Shown one piece after another: positions 24,196 through 35,484 of a DNA stretch of 64,000 nucleotides. Positions within the stretch are counted from its first letter, which is position 1. Each line of letters begins with the position of its first letter. The stretch is from Aphrophora alni (Eukaryota > Arthropoda > Insecta > Hemiptera > Aphrophoridae), in the NCBI GenBank assembly GCA_963513935.1, contig OY740765.1, positions 78,465,054 through 78,529,053 on the forward strand. Reading direction: 5' to 3'. The translations under genes were made by a program, and so were the position numbers. The notes below the pieces were generated by a model that had not been told where the DNA came from, made no database searches, and saw only the letters and a list, made by a program, of their open reading frames with translations.

Positions 24196-24960
24196 CATTT
24201 TTAGTTAAGTTGAACAAAACACCAACAGAATGGTTTCAAATGCTTACGGGGAAGACTGCATGTGTATTTAAGTGGCACAAAAGAATCAATGATAGACGTC
24301 AGAATGTGATATATGATGAAAGCCCTGAATGGCCTTCCACTTCAAAAACCTTAGAAAATGTGCAAAAAATTAGTCAGATTATTCGAGCAGACTCTCGATT
24401 CAGTGTTAGAATGATAGCTAAAGGTGTGAACAATTATACGGAAAATTTTTAGTGAGGAGCTAAATTAGAAAAATATTTCTGCCAAGATGGTTCCTGAGGG
24501 TTCTCATATCAGAGCAAAAGGAACGCTGCATGGATATTTATGCTGACATGTTGTAGGAAGTTAATGACGATCCAATCTTTTTCAAAAAATGATCACTTGT
24601 GATCATATCAAGTATGATCCTAAGACAAAATGGTAGTCAAACTGGAAAATACCATCATCGTCAAGAACAGACAAAGCTTTTCAAAGTAAGCCCAAATTCA
24701 AAGCCATGTTCACATTTATTTATTTATATTTTTTTTGTCCAGTGCATAATTTTGCAAGAATGGGTTCCAGAAGCACAACAGTAAAACAGCATTATTAGAA
24801 TGAAGATTTGACAAAGCTGAGAGCAAAATTCAGAAAGAAAGTACAGAACTGTGGTAAAATGTAGAGAATGCGGAAAACAAAAATGCATCAGTGTGTAAGT
24901 GTGAATGGAGACTATATTGCGAAGGGGACAAGCATTAGAATTGTGATACATATAAAGATG
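24196..24960 (+). pseudogene. Mariner (DD34D-type) transposase relic
   Basis: Fragments in order follow mariner transposase. The first is a helix-turn-helix part with FKWHKRINDRR, WPSTSKTLENVQKI and IRADSRFSVRMIA (24255-24425). A frame-shifted KMVPEGS region follows near 24485, then YDPKTKW (24612-24632), KAFQSKPKFK (24675-24705) and FARMGSRST (24750-24780). The tail has NGDYIAKG (24902-24925), matching the conserved GDYFEGD end. The catalytic middle between the EGQ-like point and the tail is missing, so the copy has an internal deletion plus many frame breaks. Terminal repeats were not found. Confidence 0.75.
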
Positions 24961-27789
24961 AGTTACTCTTAATAGACATACCTTGTCAATTTGGAAAATT
25001 CTTATATATTATATTATTTACATATAAACACATTTTATTTTTATATAAAATATATTTATCAAATGAAAACTAACTACGTTAATTCCAAATTTCAAAAAAG
25101 TTTCATTTAAAATAAAAATTTATATCATATAATTGTATAGTATTAGCGCAGATACTAATTTTTTAAAAATTTTTAAAATAATGACAAAATGAACATATTG
25201 CACTGACTTCCTCCCATATGTGCACAAAAAATGCAACACAAATAAAACTACAAAAATATCATAAATTTTTCTGGATCCATAGATGTTATTAAAATAAGTT
25301 TAATTAAAGACTTTTACTTTCTACTCTACGAAAATTCGAAATCTAGAAGTATTATGTGATGTTTCATGGACATTTATAGTATTATTATTATTAATTTTAT
25401 TTTTTTTTTATAGAAGAAATATCTTTAGTGTCTTTTATCACCTATAATTCATTTTCCAAGGATATTCATGACTCTTTGGTCATGGATAATAGTTTAAGAG
25501 AAGTTTAAGATAGTTTCACGGATATTAGTTGTAATTTAGAAGAAACGTATTATGATTATTTAAATAATAATCATAATATTCACATTTATTAGGTATCAAT
25601 TGTTATTTATTATTAAAAATTTAAATTGTTATTTCCACTGTGTAATATTTATGTTCTCTTGGAAACGGTAGTGGGATTTAGTAAGGTATCAATCTTCTTT
25701 GTACACTTTTTTTATTTGGTTTAATTCTCCTCCTTGTTCATTCAAAACAAAGGTTGGGTTTTTTGTTTGTGTTTTTTGGCAAGAGTAAACATTGCTATTA
25801 AAAGCACAATAATTTATTAGCCATTAGCTACTTGTAAGAAATTACTTTACACACATTTCATTGACTTTTCTTTCTATTCATGTAAACTAGTTCAATGTTA
25901 ATTTTAATATAGACCTAATTTTATTTTAAATGGTTAAATGACTTATTATTTATTTTCTAATCTAAGATAATCAAATAAAATGAAATGCTAGAATTCCATT
26001 TGTGATTATAGATTACAAAATTCTTATCCTTGAAGAAGTGACATAATTATTTTGTTAATGTTTTAAAGAAACAATTTAAAAAATACATAACAAATTTTAG
26101 ATGTGACCAAAATCTTCATATTATACATTATTTATCCACAAAGTCTGCATCAATAGTAATGCACTAAGAAATGTAATTAAAGATAATAATAATTTTGTTT
26201 AAATTAAATTTGTAAATCTTTTAATTTGATGCGATTAGTTTAGGTTTAAAATTGGTACTGTATGAATATTAGAACATACGAAAGTTGCATTAAAAAAAAT
26301 TATAATAATGTCAAAAATGAAAAATTTGGTAACATAAGTTTTACTCTTTTAAATTAAAAAATTACATTGAAATTACATTATTAATACAAACTACCTTTAT
26401 TTATATAACAAAATACATAGGGAAAATTGAAGTAAACCAAAGACATATTTATAATAAATTTATGTAATGTTTTTGAAAAATATACTCATGTATTTTCCAA
26501 ATGTTTGTTAAAAATCAAAATTTGGTATAATGTTCAATATCTGTTAAAATACAATATTTGTATAAAGTAGTAATAATATATACATCAATAGTTGCATGTA
26601 GTGCTGAATCGAGCTAACCCCTGAAATTCGAGCAAGTTGTGACTAATGGATTTTGACGGCTGAACTAATGTTTAAAACTGTTTTCAAATGAAGGTTTTTG
26701 TTATTGTTCTGACGAATTCCGACTTATTAATCATAAATGTTAAAAATTAATCAAATATAATATTAAACTAAATCATTAATCGATAGTATTAAAATTATTT
26801 ACATATTTTACAAAAAACCGTTATTCTGCATAGAAACAAGACAGAGCCAACTCTATAACCCCATAACTGCCAGTTCCATTATCCTACATAGACACTTCTG
26901 TACCAAAGCAATCTCAGTTCCTTTTTATTTTGATGGAATAAAAAAAAACATTGTACTGTCACTAAGTTTTTCTTTATTTGGCATAATAGATCAAATACTA
27001 TCTTGAATAATTTTCTTGCCTTTACTATCCAAGTAGAAATGGGACCTAGCGATAATTAATTTCATTTTGATGTTTATTGAGCAGGAGATTTATTACATTT
27101 CAGAAAATTAATACAACACTTTGTTAAACATACATGGATAGAAACATTTGATTTTAAATGAAATCAACAATTAAATACAAAAATTTATTGAAATTATTCT
27201 TTATGGATGTTGTAGAAAAACAGATTTTAGCTATGTTATACAATTTTTTTAAAATTAATAAACACCAATAATAAGTTACAATCAGTATTAATTTAGTATA
27301 TATTTAGATCAACGAAAATATCATACATAAAAATTCAGTTTTATATTAAATATAGGGTTCCTAAGCTAACTTATATTGTAGATTCATGAAAGTTGGTTTG
27401 GGAGGGAGTCCTTATAAATCCTGCCCCATTAATGAAAACTACGCTCCATCTTCCCTGGCTGAATCTAAATATGAAAAATTCCAATATTAATTGAGTGATG
27501 ATAATTAAAAAAAGTAGCAAAATTTGTTTTCCCACAGAATTATGGATCACTAACATGGCAGGTGACAATTTATCTATTTATAAAACTGAAGAATTAAATT
27601 TCAATACAAATTCAGTATAAATCGCATAGCTTATACTTTCAAATATTAATTACATTCATTTTTATTTAATTTAAGCTGTTCTTAATTTATTGTTGACAGT
27701 TTGTTAAAAAGTCTTGGAACGTCTGACTCTGCATTGGAAGTTGTGAGGCGAATAGGTAGTATAATGATTAGGAACTGGTCTAGAAAGAA
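24961..27789. other. Unassigned, very A+T-rich; perfect palindrome near 25550
   Basis: No gene recognised. ATTATGATTATT and AATAATCATAAT around TAAAT form a near-perfect hairpin at about 25549-25577. The rest is low-complexity A+T sequence, plausibly intronic. Confidence 0.45.
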
Positions 27790-28195
27790 ACATTTAGGTA
27801 AGTAGAAAGAGATAGAGAGAGCATGTATTCCAAAGTCAAAGATCTTCCTGATGTGCTAGAAATAATAGACTCAAAATTGATGTTCGGTATTTTAACAGGG
27901 TACTGTGCTTTGAATAGACATCTTTCGATTATTGGGACCTGACTGCAATCGATGAGGGTTGGAAGAGAGGGCTAAGCATTTTGTTACCCTCTGTGAAAGG
28001 TACAGCAGAGTAGGATATGAAGTGCTAGGAGCCTTAGAAGTGTTAGGAGAAGTTGCTATAGATCCACAGATCTGTTGTGGTATGTCAAGAGAACAGATAG
28101 GTTTGATAAAGGGTAAACGTAAGGTACTGTTCTCTGGATAAGATGGTGGGTAAAAATAGCCCATGAGGCCTAACCACGGGGATGTAATACCTGTC
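27790..28195 (+). pseudogene. LINE ORF2 3' end (RNase H-adjacent/C-terminal region) fragment
   Basis: After frameshift correction the segment reads ILTGYCALNRHLSIIG (27890-27940), then EERAKHFVTLCERY (27960-28005), then YEVLGALEVLG (28015-28050). This is the C-terminal LTGHCRLNRHL ... EEETAEHVLC-CP block shared by many insect LINEs (Jockey, R1 and relatives), with the zinc-binding cysteines partly lost. It continues into a 3' untranslated-like stretch with GGCCTAACCACGGGG. It is 5'-truncated, as is usual for dead-on-arrival LINE copies. Confidence 0.7.
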
Positions 28196-30119
28196 CCATA
28201 AAAAAATAGAATGTTTTGAGCAAGAAATTCCCACCACAGAATCATATATGCCAAGATGTTTTGCCACTTGTAAAATATAAATAGTTTGATAATGATCCAA
28301 TTAGTATTTACTTTCACTTTAATATGTATGTTTTTGTTTTGATTATTGCAAATTATTTTTCTAAGAAATATATGAGTTTGTAGCATTCATCTGTTTGGGA
28401 CTGGAACATCAAAAGAAGTGTTTGTGTTTACTTAATGCTTTACTTGAAAATAAATAACCTTTAATAGTTTAGAAGTCTGAAAACAGATACATAAATGATT
28501 TTCATCACATTTAATTATTACTTCTATCAAATTCTGTAAACTTTTATTTTTAGCCATGATCCATATTGTATAATAATTATATTATCAAAGCCTTTATGGA
28601 AAGACCTTTAGGCCTAGGATTATGAAAGGTGCAGCAATCATAGTCCTTACAACTAGTTTTCAATATGTTTTATTCAAAAGCTTATGATAGAGGATGGAAT
28701 TAAAGTCATTTCCACATTTACTATTTTTCCACAGATAGTTTTCCACATATTCCAGATTGTTCAGTAACTATAATTTTTTATTTGTCATCAGCTTGGCATA
28801 ATAGTTTGTGTTTATTAACCTTTATAAAATTTAATCAAAAGAGTTTTGTATAGATTTGACGTACTGGACATTCTAGGTGGTATCCTCACTACATTTTCTT
28901 CTTATTTTTAACAATAACTACTGGATCAGTACTTCTTGGGTAGATGGCAACTTCCCAAAAGTAAATTGGTGTAAATGTCATTGAAATAGATTGATTGGGA
29001 TGATTTTGAAATACTGTATATGGAATTCTAATTCTATTGCTATTGGACTAAAAACTCCAAAACTCTTATTTTTGGAAAAATTATTTGATTTTGTGCTTTG
29101 ATGTGTGAGATAGTTTGTGAAAAATGTTTAAAGATATTTATCATTGAACTTTAACTTTAGGTTTTAACACATTTAATGTTTGTTATTGCTTTTAAGTATT
29201 AGTGTTTTTATTAAATTATATTGCATTCAAAATTTCATAACTTTTTGCGTTCTTGATTGTGAATGACTATTTCAATGTAATACAAGAAACCTGTAGAGTG
29301 TATGATACATTTTCACGAGGAGAATAATATGCCAAATCATAAGCTCATGAGTAGATGGTTTTGTCAAAGATAAAAATAGTTTCACAGAAAGTGTTTACCA
29401 AATAGCCACGTTAGTCATCCTAGTACTAGTGATTGGTGGGACAAAGACAGAGGGGGTGTGGGAGGAGCTTATTTCAAACACATGCCAACTCCAATTCTGG
29501 AATTTCAAATACCTCAGTGTTGAGTCTATCTCAGATCATATCTTTTTCTGAACAATATATCTACAAATATGGAATCTAAAAGGTTTTGACATAATTTATA
29601 ATAAATGGATGAAGTTTAATACTATATTTCTTTACCACAGTTACAATTTAAATAAATTTGATATATCTTATTTTACTGATATTATCCATTACAATTTCAC
29701 TATGAATATCAGAAAGCTAGTAAAATAATACCAAACAACGTATATGTTGTGTAGTAAAACTTATGAAATAACTTTAAACAAATGATTAAAAGTAATTTAT
29801 ACCACCCCAGTAATATTCAGTTTGTGTACATGCTGGTAAAATTCTGTTAGTATACACATTCTGGTTACAAAAACAGTAAAATAACTAAATTTTACACTCG
29901 AAATGCAATATTTTATTAAATTGTTGTAAACTTTCCACCATTACAACAGCACAATTAATTACAAATACCATATTTTTCATAACAAACAAAATACAACTTC
30001 AAAGTATTTCTATGAAATTTATTTAAATACAAGATCATCATTATTAAAATGTAGATACAAATAAAATTTGATAAATGCTTCGTTTAAAATAAAAAAATTT
30101 TAGATCAATAAAAAATACC
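28196..30119. other. Unassigned A+T-rich sequence
   Basis: No gene recognised. ATACCAAACAACGTATAT at about 29732-29749 matches the inner arm of the foldback element at 1-836 and may be a solo remnant. TAGGCCTA occurs at 28609. Confidence 0.45.
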
Positions 30120-30265
30120 ATTATATAACTTATATCCATGAAGAGATGGGTATATTATACCATGCTGATGATACTTACACATGTTAAGAGAATATCACAT
30201 TCAATCATGTTGAGAATTTAAATAAATAAAAATTGCAAATCTTATACTCATGTTCATTAGGAAAA
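30120..30265. repeat. Relic of the 85-bp dispersed minisatellite
   Basis: Two degenerate units (ATCCATGAAGAGATGGGTAT, TTATACTCATGTTCATTAGG) resemble the units at 33000-33480 and 49190-50147. Confidence 0.5.
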
Positions 30266-30566
30266 TGCTACAATCTATAATAATAAGATTTGGCATAAAA
30301 GAAGGGGAAAAAAAACTGGTGGCAAGAGACCACACGTTGGAAGTGATAACTTCTATGGCCAATATCTTTTGAACAATACAAGGGACATGCTTCAAGAAAA
30401 CTTTGCATGCTTCAAGAAAACTTTGCAACGAGTATACCATTAAACATATTGTTATAATTTTATGTTATGATTAAAATTTAATGAATTCCTGCATATTTTT
30501 GGCTGTAGAAATATAAACAGCAATAATTATGATAAGCTGTTCAGTTTCTGTTACACATCTACTTAA

Positions 30567-31549
30567 CCCTAGAAAGCTAAACAATCGTAAAAATTACGAG
30601 CGTGTTTTGTTTTTGCCTAGTTTCCTCCACTTAACCTGCGTCAATGGACTTGCCCGTCCAGTTCCGTGTCGCACTGGGGCCTCTCAGTCAGTCAGTGTTT
30701 GGAGCGTTTCGGTGCAGTTTGTCAATTTAGTTCCGCTGTTAGTCGCTCGTAAATTTTACGATAGTTTAGCTTTAACGTTTGGAATTTTCCGTTATCCGTT
30801 TTGATTTGATGGTCCTAAAACCATGGTTTCTTACAAGGTGAAAAGTTCAAAAATTGTTTTGCTACTATCTACTTGCCTCGTAAAGCCTGTAATCGCTCAA
30901 GTGTCCAAGTAACCTTATGTAATCGAGACCTATAATGCCACAAAGGGGGCAGTTGATACGATGGACCAAATGTCGTGTAGCCGTAAGACTAAAATGTGGC
31001 CTTTGTGCGTATTTTATGGCATGCTTAATATTTTTCTTGTAAATTCATATGTCATTTCTGTCACTAATGTTGTGAAAAGCGGCCAGAAACCACTGTCAAG
31101 AAGGAAGTTTGCCATGCAAATACGCCAGAGCCTTATCGAGCCATGGCTTCAACAGCGGTTGCAATACCCAACTTTGACTCGCAAACTCCGCCAATCTATT
31201 GCTGATATCTTGAAAATTCCGGTACCAGACAGGGCCCATGACCTTCCTCAAAACCTACCATGAACAATTTGTGGGATTTGCCCATCAGTCACGAGAAGGA
31301 TGACAACAGTATACTGCTGCCGCTGCAACAAACCGATTTGTGCTGAACATCGCGGAAAGTGCTGTGTCGACTGCGTCGAAGACTTGTAAATGCGTAAATT
31401 TGGCGCAAACATATTTTTAGTGATATGTTTTGACTATATGTGTTCAATTTTGTAACCTGAAGTATTTTTTATTTATTTTTTATAACCTGTCGTGAAATTT
31501 ACGATAGTTTAGCATTAATGTAACTTTTGAACAGATTAGCTTTCTAGGG
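30567..31549 (+). mobile_element. piggyBac-family derivative with exact TTAA and 14-bp termini
   Basis: CCCTAGAAAGCTAA at 30567-30580 is matched perfectly in inverse at 31536-31549, and each end is flanked by TTAA (30563-30566 and 31550-31553), the piggyBac hallmark. The body is 983 bp. AAATTTACGATAGTTTAGC-like repeats lie subterminally at about 30752 and 31495. Inside is only the 3' part of a transposase gene, so the element is a non-autonomous internal-deletion derivative. Perfect ends suggest fairly recent movement. Confidence 0.95.
30909..31389 (+). pseudogene. piggyBac transposase C-terminal portion with one premature stop
   Basis: The frame shows YNATKGAVDTMDQM (30932-30973, the conserved YN-TKGGVD-DQM block), then RKTKMWPLCVFYGMLNI (30985-31035) and the C-terminal IRQSLIEP helix. 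It ends in a Cys-rich finger with CGIC, CCRC, CAEH and CCVDC (31268-31380), a RING/PHD-like piggyBac tail. A single in-frame TGA at 31261-31263 interrupts the frame before the finger and looks like a CGA-to-TGA change. The N-terminal domain and the first catalytic Asp residues are absent. Upstream, TAA at about 30909 closes the frame. Confidence 0.9.
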
Positions 31550-31553
31550 TTAA

Positions 31554-31899
31554 ACAAATTTCTCCGATTTTCGACTGGAACACTCCAAGGCCAACTGATT
31601 TGTTTGAATAAATATCCATATGTGAGGTTACTATATTCGCATTATCACCTGCATTATGATAAATTGCTACCCACCGGCAAAAACCCCAGGTCGTATATAC
31701 TTTGTAACGCAATAGAAATCCGGAATATCTATGATCTCTCCATCTTTCATATGTGTTTCCGAAAGAATAATTATATTTGATTTTTCAAAATACTGTCATT
31801 GAGATCGAGTGCGTGTGCAACGATGCTTTGACAATTGATTGAATAAAAATTAATCATGTTTTGTTGCAAATAAAGTCAGACAAAACTTCACTAATTATT
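31554..31899. other. Unassigned sequence
   Basis: No feature recognised between the piggyBac derivative and the 27-bp minisatellite. Confidence 0.45.
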
Positions 31900-32722
31900 G
31901 TAAACACAAACGTATGCGCAATGCTATACAGTCCAAAACTGTGCGCAGTGCTATACAACACAAACGTATGTGCAGTGTTATAAAACCCAAACGTATGCGT
32001 AGTGCTATACAGCAAAAAAGTAAGTGCAGTGTTATACAACATAAACATATGTGCAATGCTATACAGCACAAACTTATGCACAGTGCTATACAGCCTAAAC
32101 GTATGAGCAGTGATTATAGCCCAAACGTATGTGCAGTACTATACAACACAAACGTATGCATAATGCTATACAGCCCAAACATATGAGCAGTACTATACAA
32201 CGCAGACGTATGTGCAATGCTATTCAGCCCAAACGTATGCACAGTGCTATATAGCCCGAACGTATGTGCAGTGTTATAAAATCGAAACGTATGTGCAGTG
32301 CTATACAGCACAAACATATGCGCAGTGATATATAGCCCAAACGTACGCACAGTACTAGACAACACAAACGTATACGCAATGCTATACAACACAAATATAT
32401 GCGCATTGTTATAAAACCCAAACTTATGCGCAATGCTATATAGCCCAAACGTATGCGTAGTGCTATACAGCCTAAACATGTGCGCAGTGCTATACAACAC
32501 AAACGTATGCACACTATTATACACCTCAAACTTATACATAGTGCTATACAGCCGATACATTTGCGCAGTACTATACAGCACAAAAGTATGCGCAGTGTTA
32601 TACAACACAAACGTATGTGCAATGCTATACAGCCCAAACGTATGCACAGTGCTATACAGCCCAAACGTATGCACAGTGCTATATAGCACAAACGTATGCG
32701 CAGTGTTATACAACACTAACGT
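31900..32722. repeat. 27-bp minisatellite, about 30 copies
   Basis: The unit is close to ACAGCCCAAACGTATGCGCA followed by GTGCTAT. Because 27 is a multiple of three, several frames stay open over hundreds of bases on both strands (up to 220 codons on the minus strand, with a nine-residue HTFGLYSTA-like repeat). These frames have no start context or domain, and I treat them as repeat artefacts. Confidence 0.95.
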
Positions 32723-32946
32723 ATGAAGAAAATGTAAGGTTAATATTATGTTCAACATACCGTCGCATACGAACATATATAGGTATACACTTATGATTAT
32801 GCCTCTCTTATGGTATGCAGTGACCGTGACGCGAGTTTACCGTTTTACTCCTATCCCAGAAAGTGTCCAACCGGCCTATAGAAGTTATCACTTCAAAAAT
32901 ATACAGCTTATGCTCAATATCATAAAGAAAAGGATACTTTCTGACA

Positions 32947-32948
<2 letters not shown>

Positions 32949-32996
<48 letters not shown>
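32949..32996. repeat. (AT)n microsatellite
   Basis: 48 bp of AT dinucleotides inside a unit of the 85-bp repeat. Confidence 0.97.
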
Positions 32997-32998
<2 letters not shown>

Positions 32999-33224
32999 GT
33001 ATTTATGCTATGATAACAGTTGAATTAAATAAATGAGAAGCTTGTACTTATATCCATTACGAAATGGGTACTTTCTACCCATTATAGGTGTGGAAATGAA
33101 TAAGAAGTGCCAAACTCATATTCATGTCAATTAAGGGATGTGTATTTTCTGCCATGATCAGAGTTGAAATTCATGAGAAATGTCCACCTAATGCTCATAT
33201 CCATTTTAGTCATAACAATTGAAG

Positions 33225-33400
33225 AAAATTTTAATGTAATAGCAGATATTTCTGGTTGAATCTCCATATTCAAGGATGAAGTAAAATAAATGAGCTACAA
33301 GTGTTTCGTCTTGCGGCATCATCGGGTAGTTGCTCATTTATATTATTAAAATATTTTGAAACTTTAAGCTTTTGCTTTATTTTATCCTTGGATAATTGAA
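33225..33400 (-). repeat. Foldback repeat with hammerhead-like core (Penelope-like pLTR relic?)
   Basis: AGCAGATATTTCTGGTTGAA ... CCATATTCAAGGAT on the left and ATTTTATCCTTG on the right are inverted, and the whole block is shared with 50985-51165. The centre (33288-33339) carries a hammerhead-like motif on the minus strand. Hammerheads are known in the LTR-like ends of Penelope-like elements; assignment here is inference. Confidence 0.5.
33288..33339 (-). ncRNA. Hammerhead-ribozyme-like motif (degenerate)
   Basis: On the minus strand the order is AAATGAG, CAA, CTAC, CCGATGA, T, GCCGCAAGAC, GAAAC, ACTT, GTAG, CTCATTT. CCGATGA is the CUGANGA core with U4 changed to C. The GAAA core follows a short stem II (GCC/GAC, one mismatch). 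CTAC/GTAG and AAATGAG/CTCATTT close stem I. The core substitution means self-cleavage is unlikely. Confidence 0.4.
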
Positions 33401-33734
33401 GTAAAGAAATGATAAACTTTCACTCACATTCATCAATAAGTGGGTATGTTCTACTATGATAGGAATGGAAATGGATTTTTCTCATTAGTTCCCACTAGAC
33501 ATTTTGCAACTTGTAGAAATTAAATTTATTAACTTAATTTTTTTAAACCATGTTAGTTTAAACTGAATAATTGAAAAAGGTTAGGTTAACACTGTAACGG
33601 CCACCCTTTCTTTAATTCAATCTGCAAGGATATTACAGATTTAAATTTAAATGTTCAGATTTAATAGTTACAGCCCACCCGTCACGTGCTGGCCCCTGAT
33701 GTATAAACCCTGAAACGCAGAAATCAGACGTTAC

Positions 33735-35470
33735 CATTGTAGGCTTGCCCCCAGGCCGTAACTGGACTTTAAGATAAGATAGAATTTTGTCCTTTTTGAG
33801 ATAACGGGACAGCAGTCACTCTAGTTCTTTGTACAATGTAAGTAGCAAGTTTTCAAAATTAAAAAAAAATAATAAGTCGACTACGAAAATTAAAACTTTT
33901 CTTAATTAAAGGCGTGTAAGAATTCATTTTAAAACTGAAAAAGGCGTCTTAAATTTTCTAAATTAAAAAAAGTAACCATGTTAAGTTTAATAGAATCGAC
34001 ATCGCTTGGCAAACATTTTCAGCAAAGTTTTCCAGGATTTCGTCATCTAAAATCCAGGTAAAACAAGATTTCATTTTAAACTTTATAGAGTTAACTATAT
34101 TATAATATATTTACTGTTTATAAAACTAAAATTTGAAATTGTTTTTTTAATTATAATTACACTTTATGTTATCTGTATTTTTTTTTTGAGAATATAACTT
34201 GATATAATTTTTTGAAAGAAAAACCAATATGTTTTACTTTTATTTTAGTTATTGTAAAGTCAAGTCAACAATTAAAGAAATCTTTAAATTTAATTTCAAC
34301 TAAATTTTAAATTGTCTATAAATCATACGAGCCTAAATTCAAACAATCTTTTAAAACGAAAAGCATCTCTTCTTGTTTCTTGTAAAAAATAAAATAAAGT
34401 CATTCAGTAATTTATTTTAACATATATAACCTTTTGTTTTCAAACAAATTGCTTTTTATCAAAATTAGTTACAAAGAAATATGTTGCTCATAAAGCTACA
34501 AAGGAAATGTTTTAACCTGTCAAGAAATGTCTGTTCTTTGTGTAATGCGACACTTTTTTTGTACAGCTATAAACTGGTTCCAGCAGGCTAGAAAATCTTG
34601 CGACCTTGCTGTGAATTCTAAGTCCAGCATAAGACCTAAGGACCTTTTTTTAAAAATAACGTAAAAAAAGGTAAAGGTGAAAAATAAAAGAACAATTCGA
34701 CCCGTGACTTTCATACCAGTGGAAAACTAGAAAGTGAAATTGTGAAATGATATTTTGAATGTCTTTGTCTTTAAAATATAATTAATTTGTTTGAAAAATC
34801 TAAAACCAAAATTAAAAATTCTTTGGAAGGGATATGCATGCACTTTTCGACCCCACGACCCCAAAGGGGTTAACTTTATAATTTTTTTTTTAAATATTGA
34901 CGTCAATAATTAACTAATTAATCTTCTTTCTAAAACATATGTTTAAAAATTTTTTGTTGGCCAACTTATATTTAAGTATATACAAATGTGTAATTAATTA
35001 ATTAAATTTTGTTAATTTTAATAGATATATAATTTAAAAATTAAATCCCTTGTAACATTACATGCTTTAATGAATTGTCTTTTCTCTTTTAAACTTTATT
35101 TTGTAATTAATTAAATGGGGGGGTTTGATTAATATGATCTAAATCTTTTACTAAGGGCTTATAATAATGTAAATCACTAGCTATATATCAAGTGTCAATT
35201 GTACTTGGCAAATTGTTCTTCTTTTATAAAAAATTTCTAATCTATGTTATATGTTAATTTTTTTTTAAATGTAAATGGTTAACTCAAATTTTACCAAAAA
35301 AAGGTTAAATAAATTACAGGTCAATCGAAATTATCTAGATCTCTTCTTATTCAAGCATGTTGCCAATCCTGGTTCCAGAAGCGTCTATCTAAGGATTTCA
35401 TCCTTAAAAATGGTAACAACACATTGGAACCAACAGAATAATTTCTTTCAATCATTTAACAAACTTAAAA
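33735..35470 (+). repeat. 1.7-kb repeat, copy A (inverted relative to copy B)
   Basis: Matches in order to the reverse complement of 45340-46990 include GCTTGCCCCCAGGC, GTAACTGGACTTTA, AGTTTTCCA ... CCAGGTAAA, ATTTATGAGC-like blocks, AAGTCCA-AC-A-GACCT, CGACCCCACGACCCCAAAGG (GGTCGTGAG variant in B), GGGGGGGTTTGATTAA, AATTACAGGTCAA, TAGATCTCTTC, and CCTGGTTCCA-AAGC. Overall likeness is about 65-70 percent by eye. No long open frame is shared, and function is unknown. Both copies keep a splice-donor-like CCAG/GTAAA (34053-34061 in A). Confidence 0.75.
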
Positions 35471-35484
35471 TCAGTGTTATATTT

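Larger units (their letters stand above)
32880..33480. repeat. 85-bp dispersed minisatellite, array 1
   Basis: Degenerate units contain ATATCCATTACGAAATGGGT, ACTTTCT, CCATGATCAGAGTTGAAAT and AATAAGAAGTGCCAAACTCA. They are interrupted by an (AT)n tract and by the foldback at 33225-33400. The same family recurs near 30.1, 49.2-50.1, 54.0 and 56.0 kb. Confidence 0.65.

Noticed and set aside
27371..27568. Additional filamin exon on the minus strand
   Set aside because: The reading does not show the filamin NGDGT or GG-VPG pattern, and the frame is mostly hydrophobic A/T-rich noise.
31900..32722. Possible CRISPR array
   Set aside because: Units are head-to-tail without unique spacers of constant size, in a eukaryotic setting.
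32114..32776. 220-codon minus-strand frame
   Set aside because: It is produced by a 27-bp repeat that stays in frame; other frames on both strands are open for the same reason, and it has no start context or domain.
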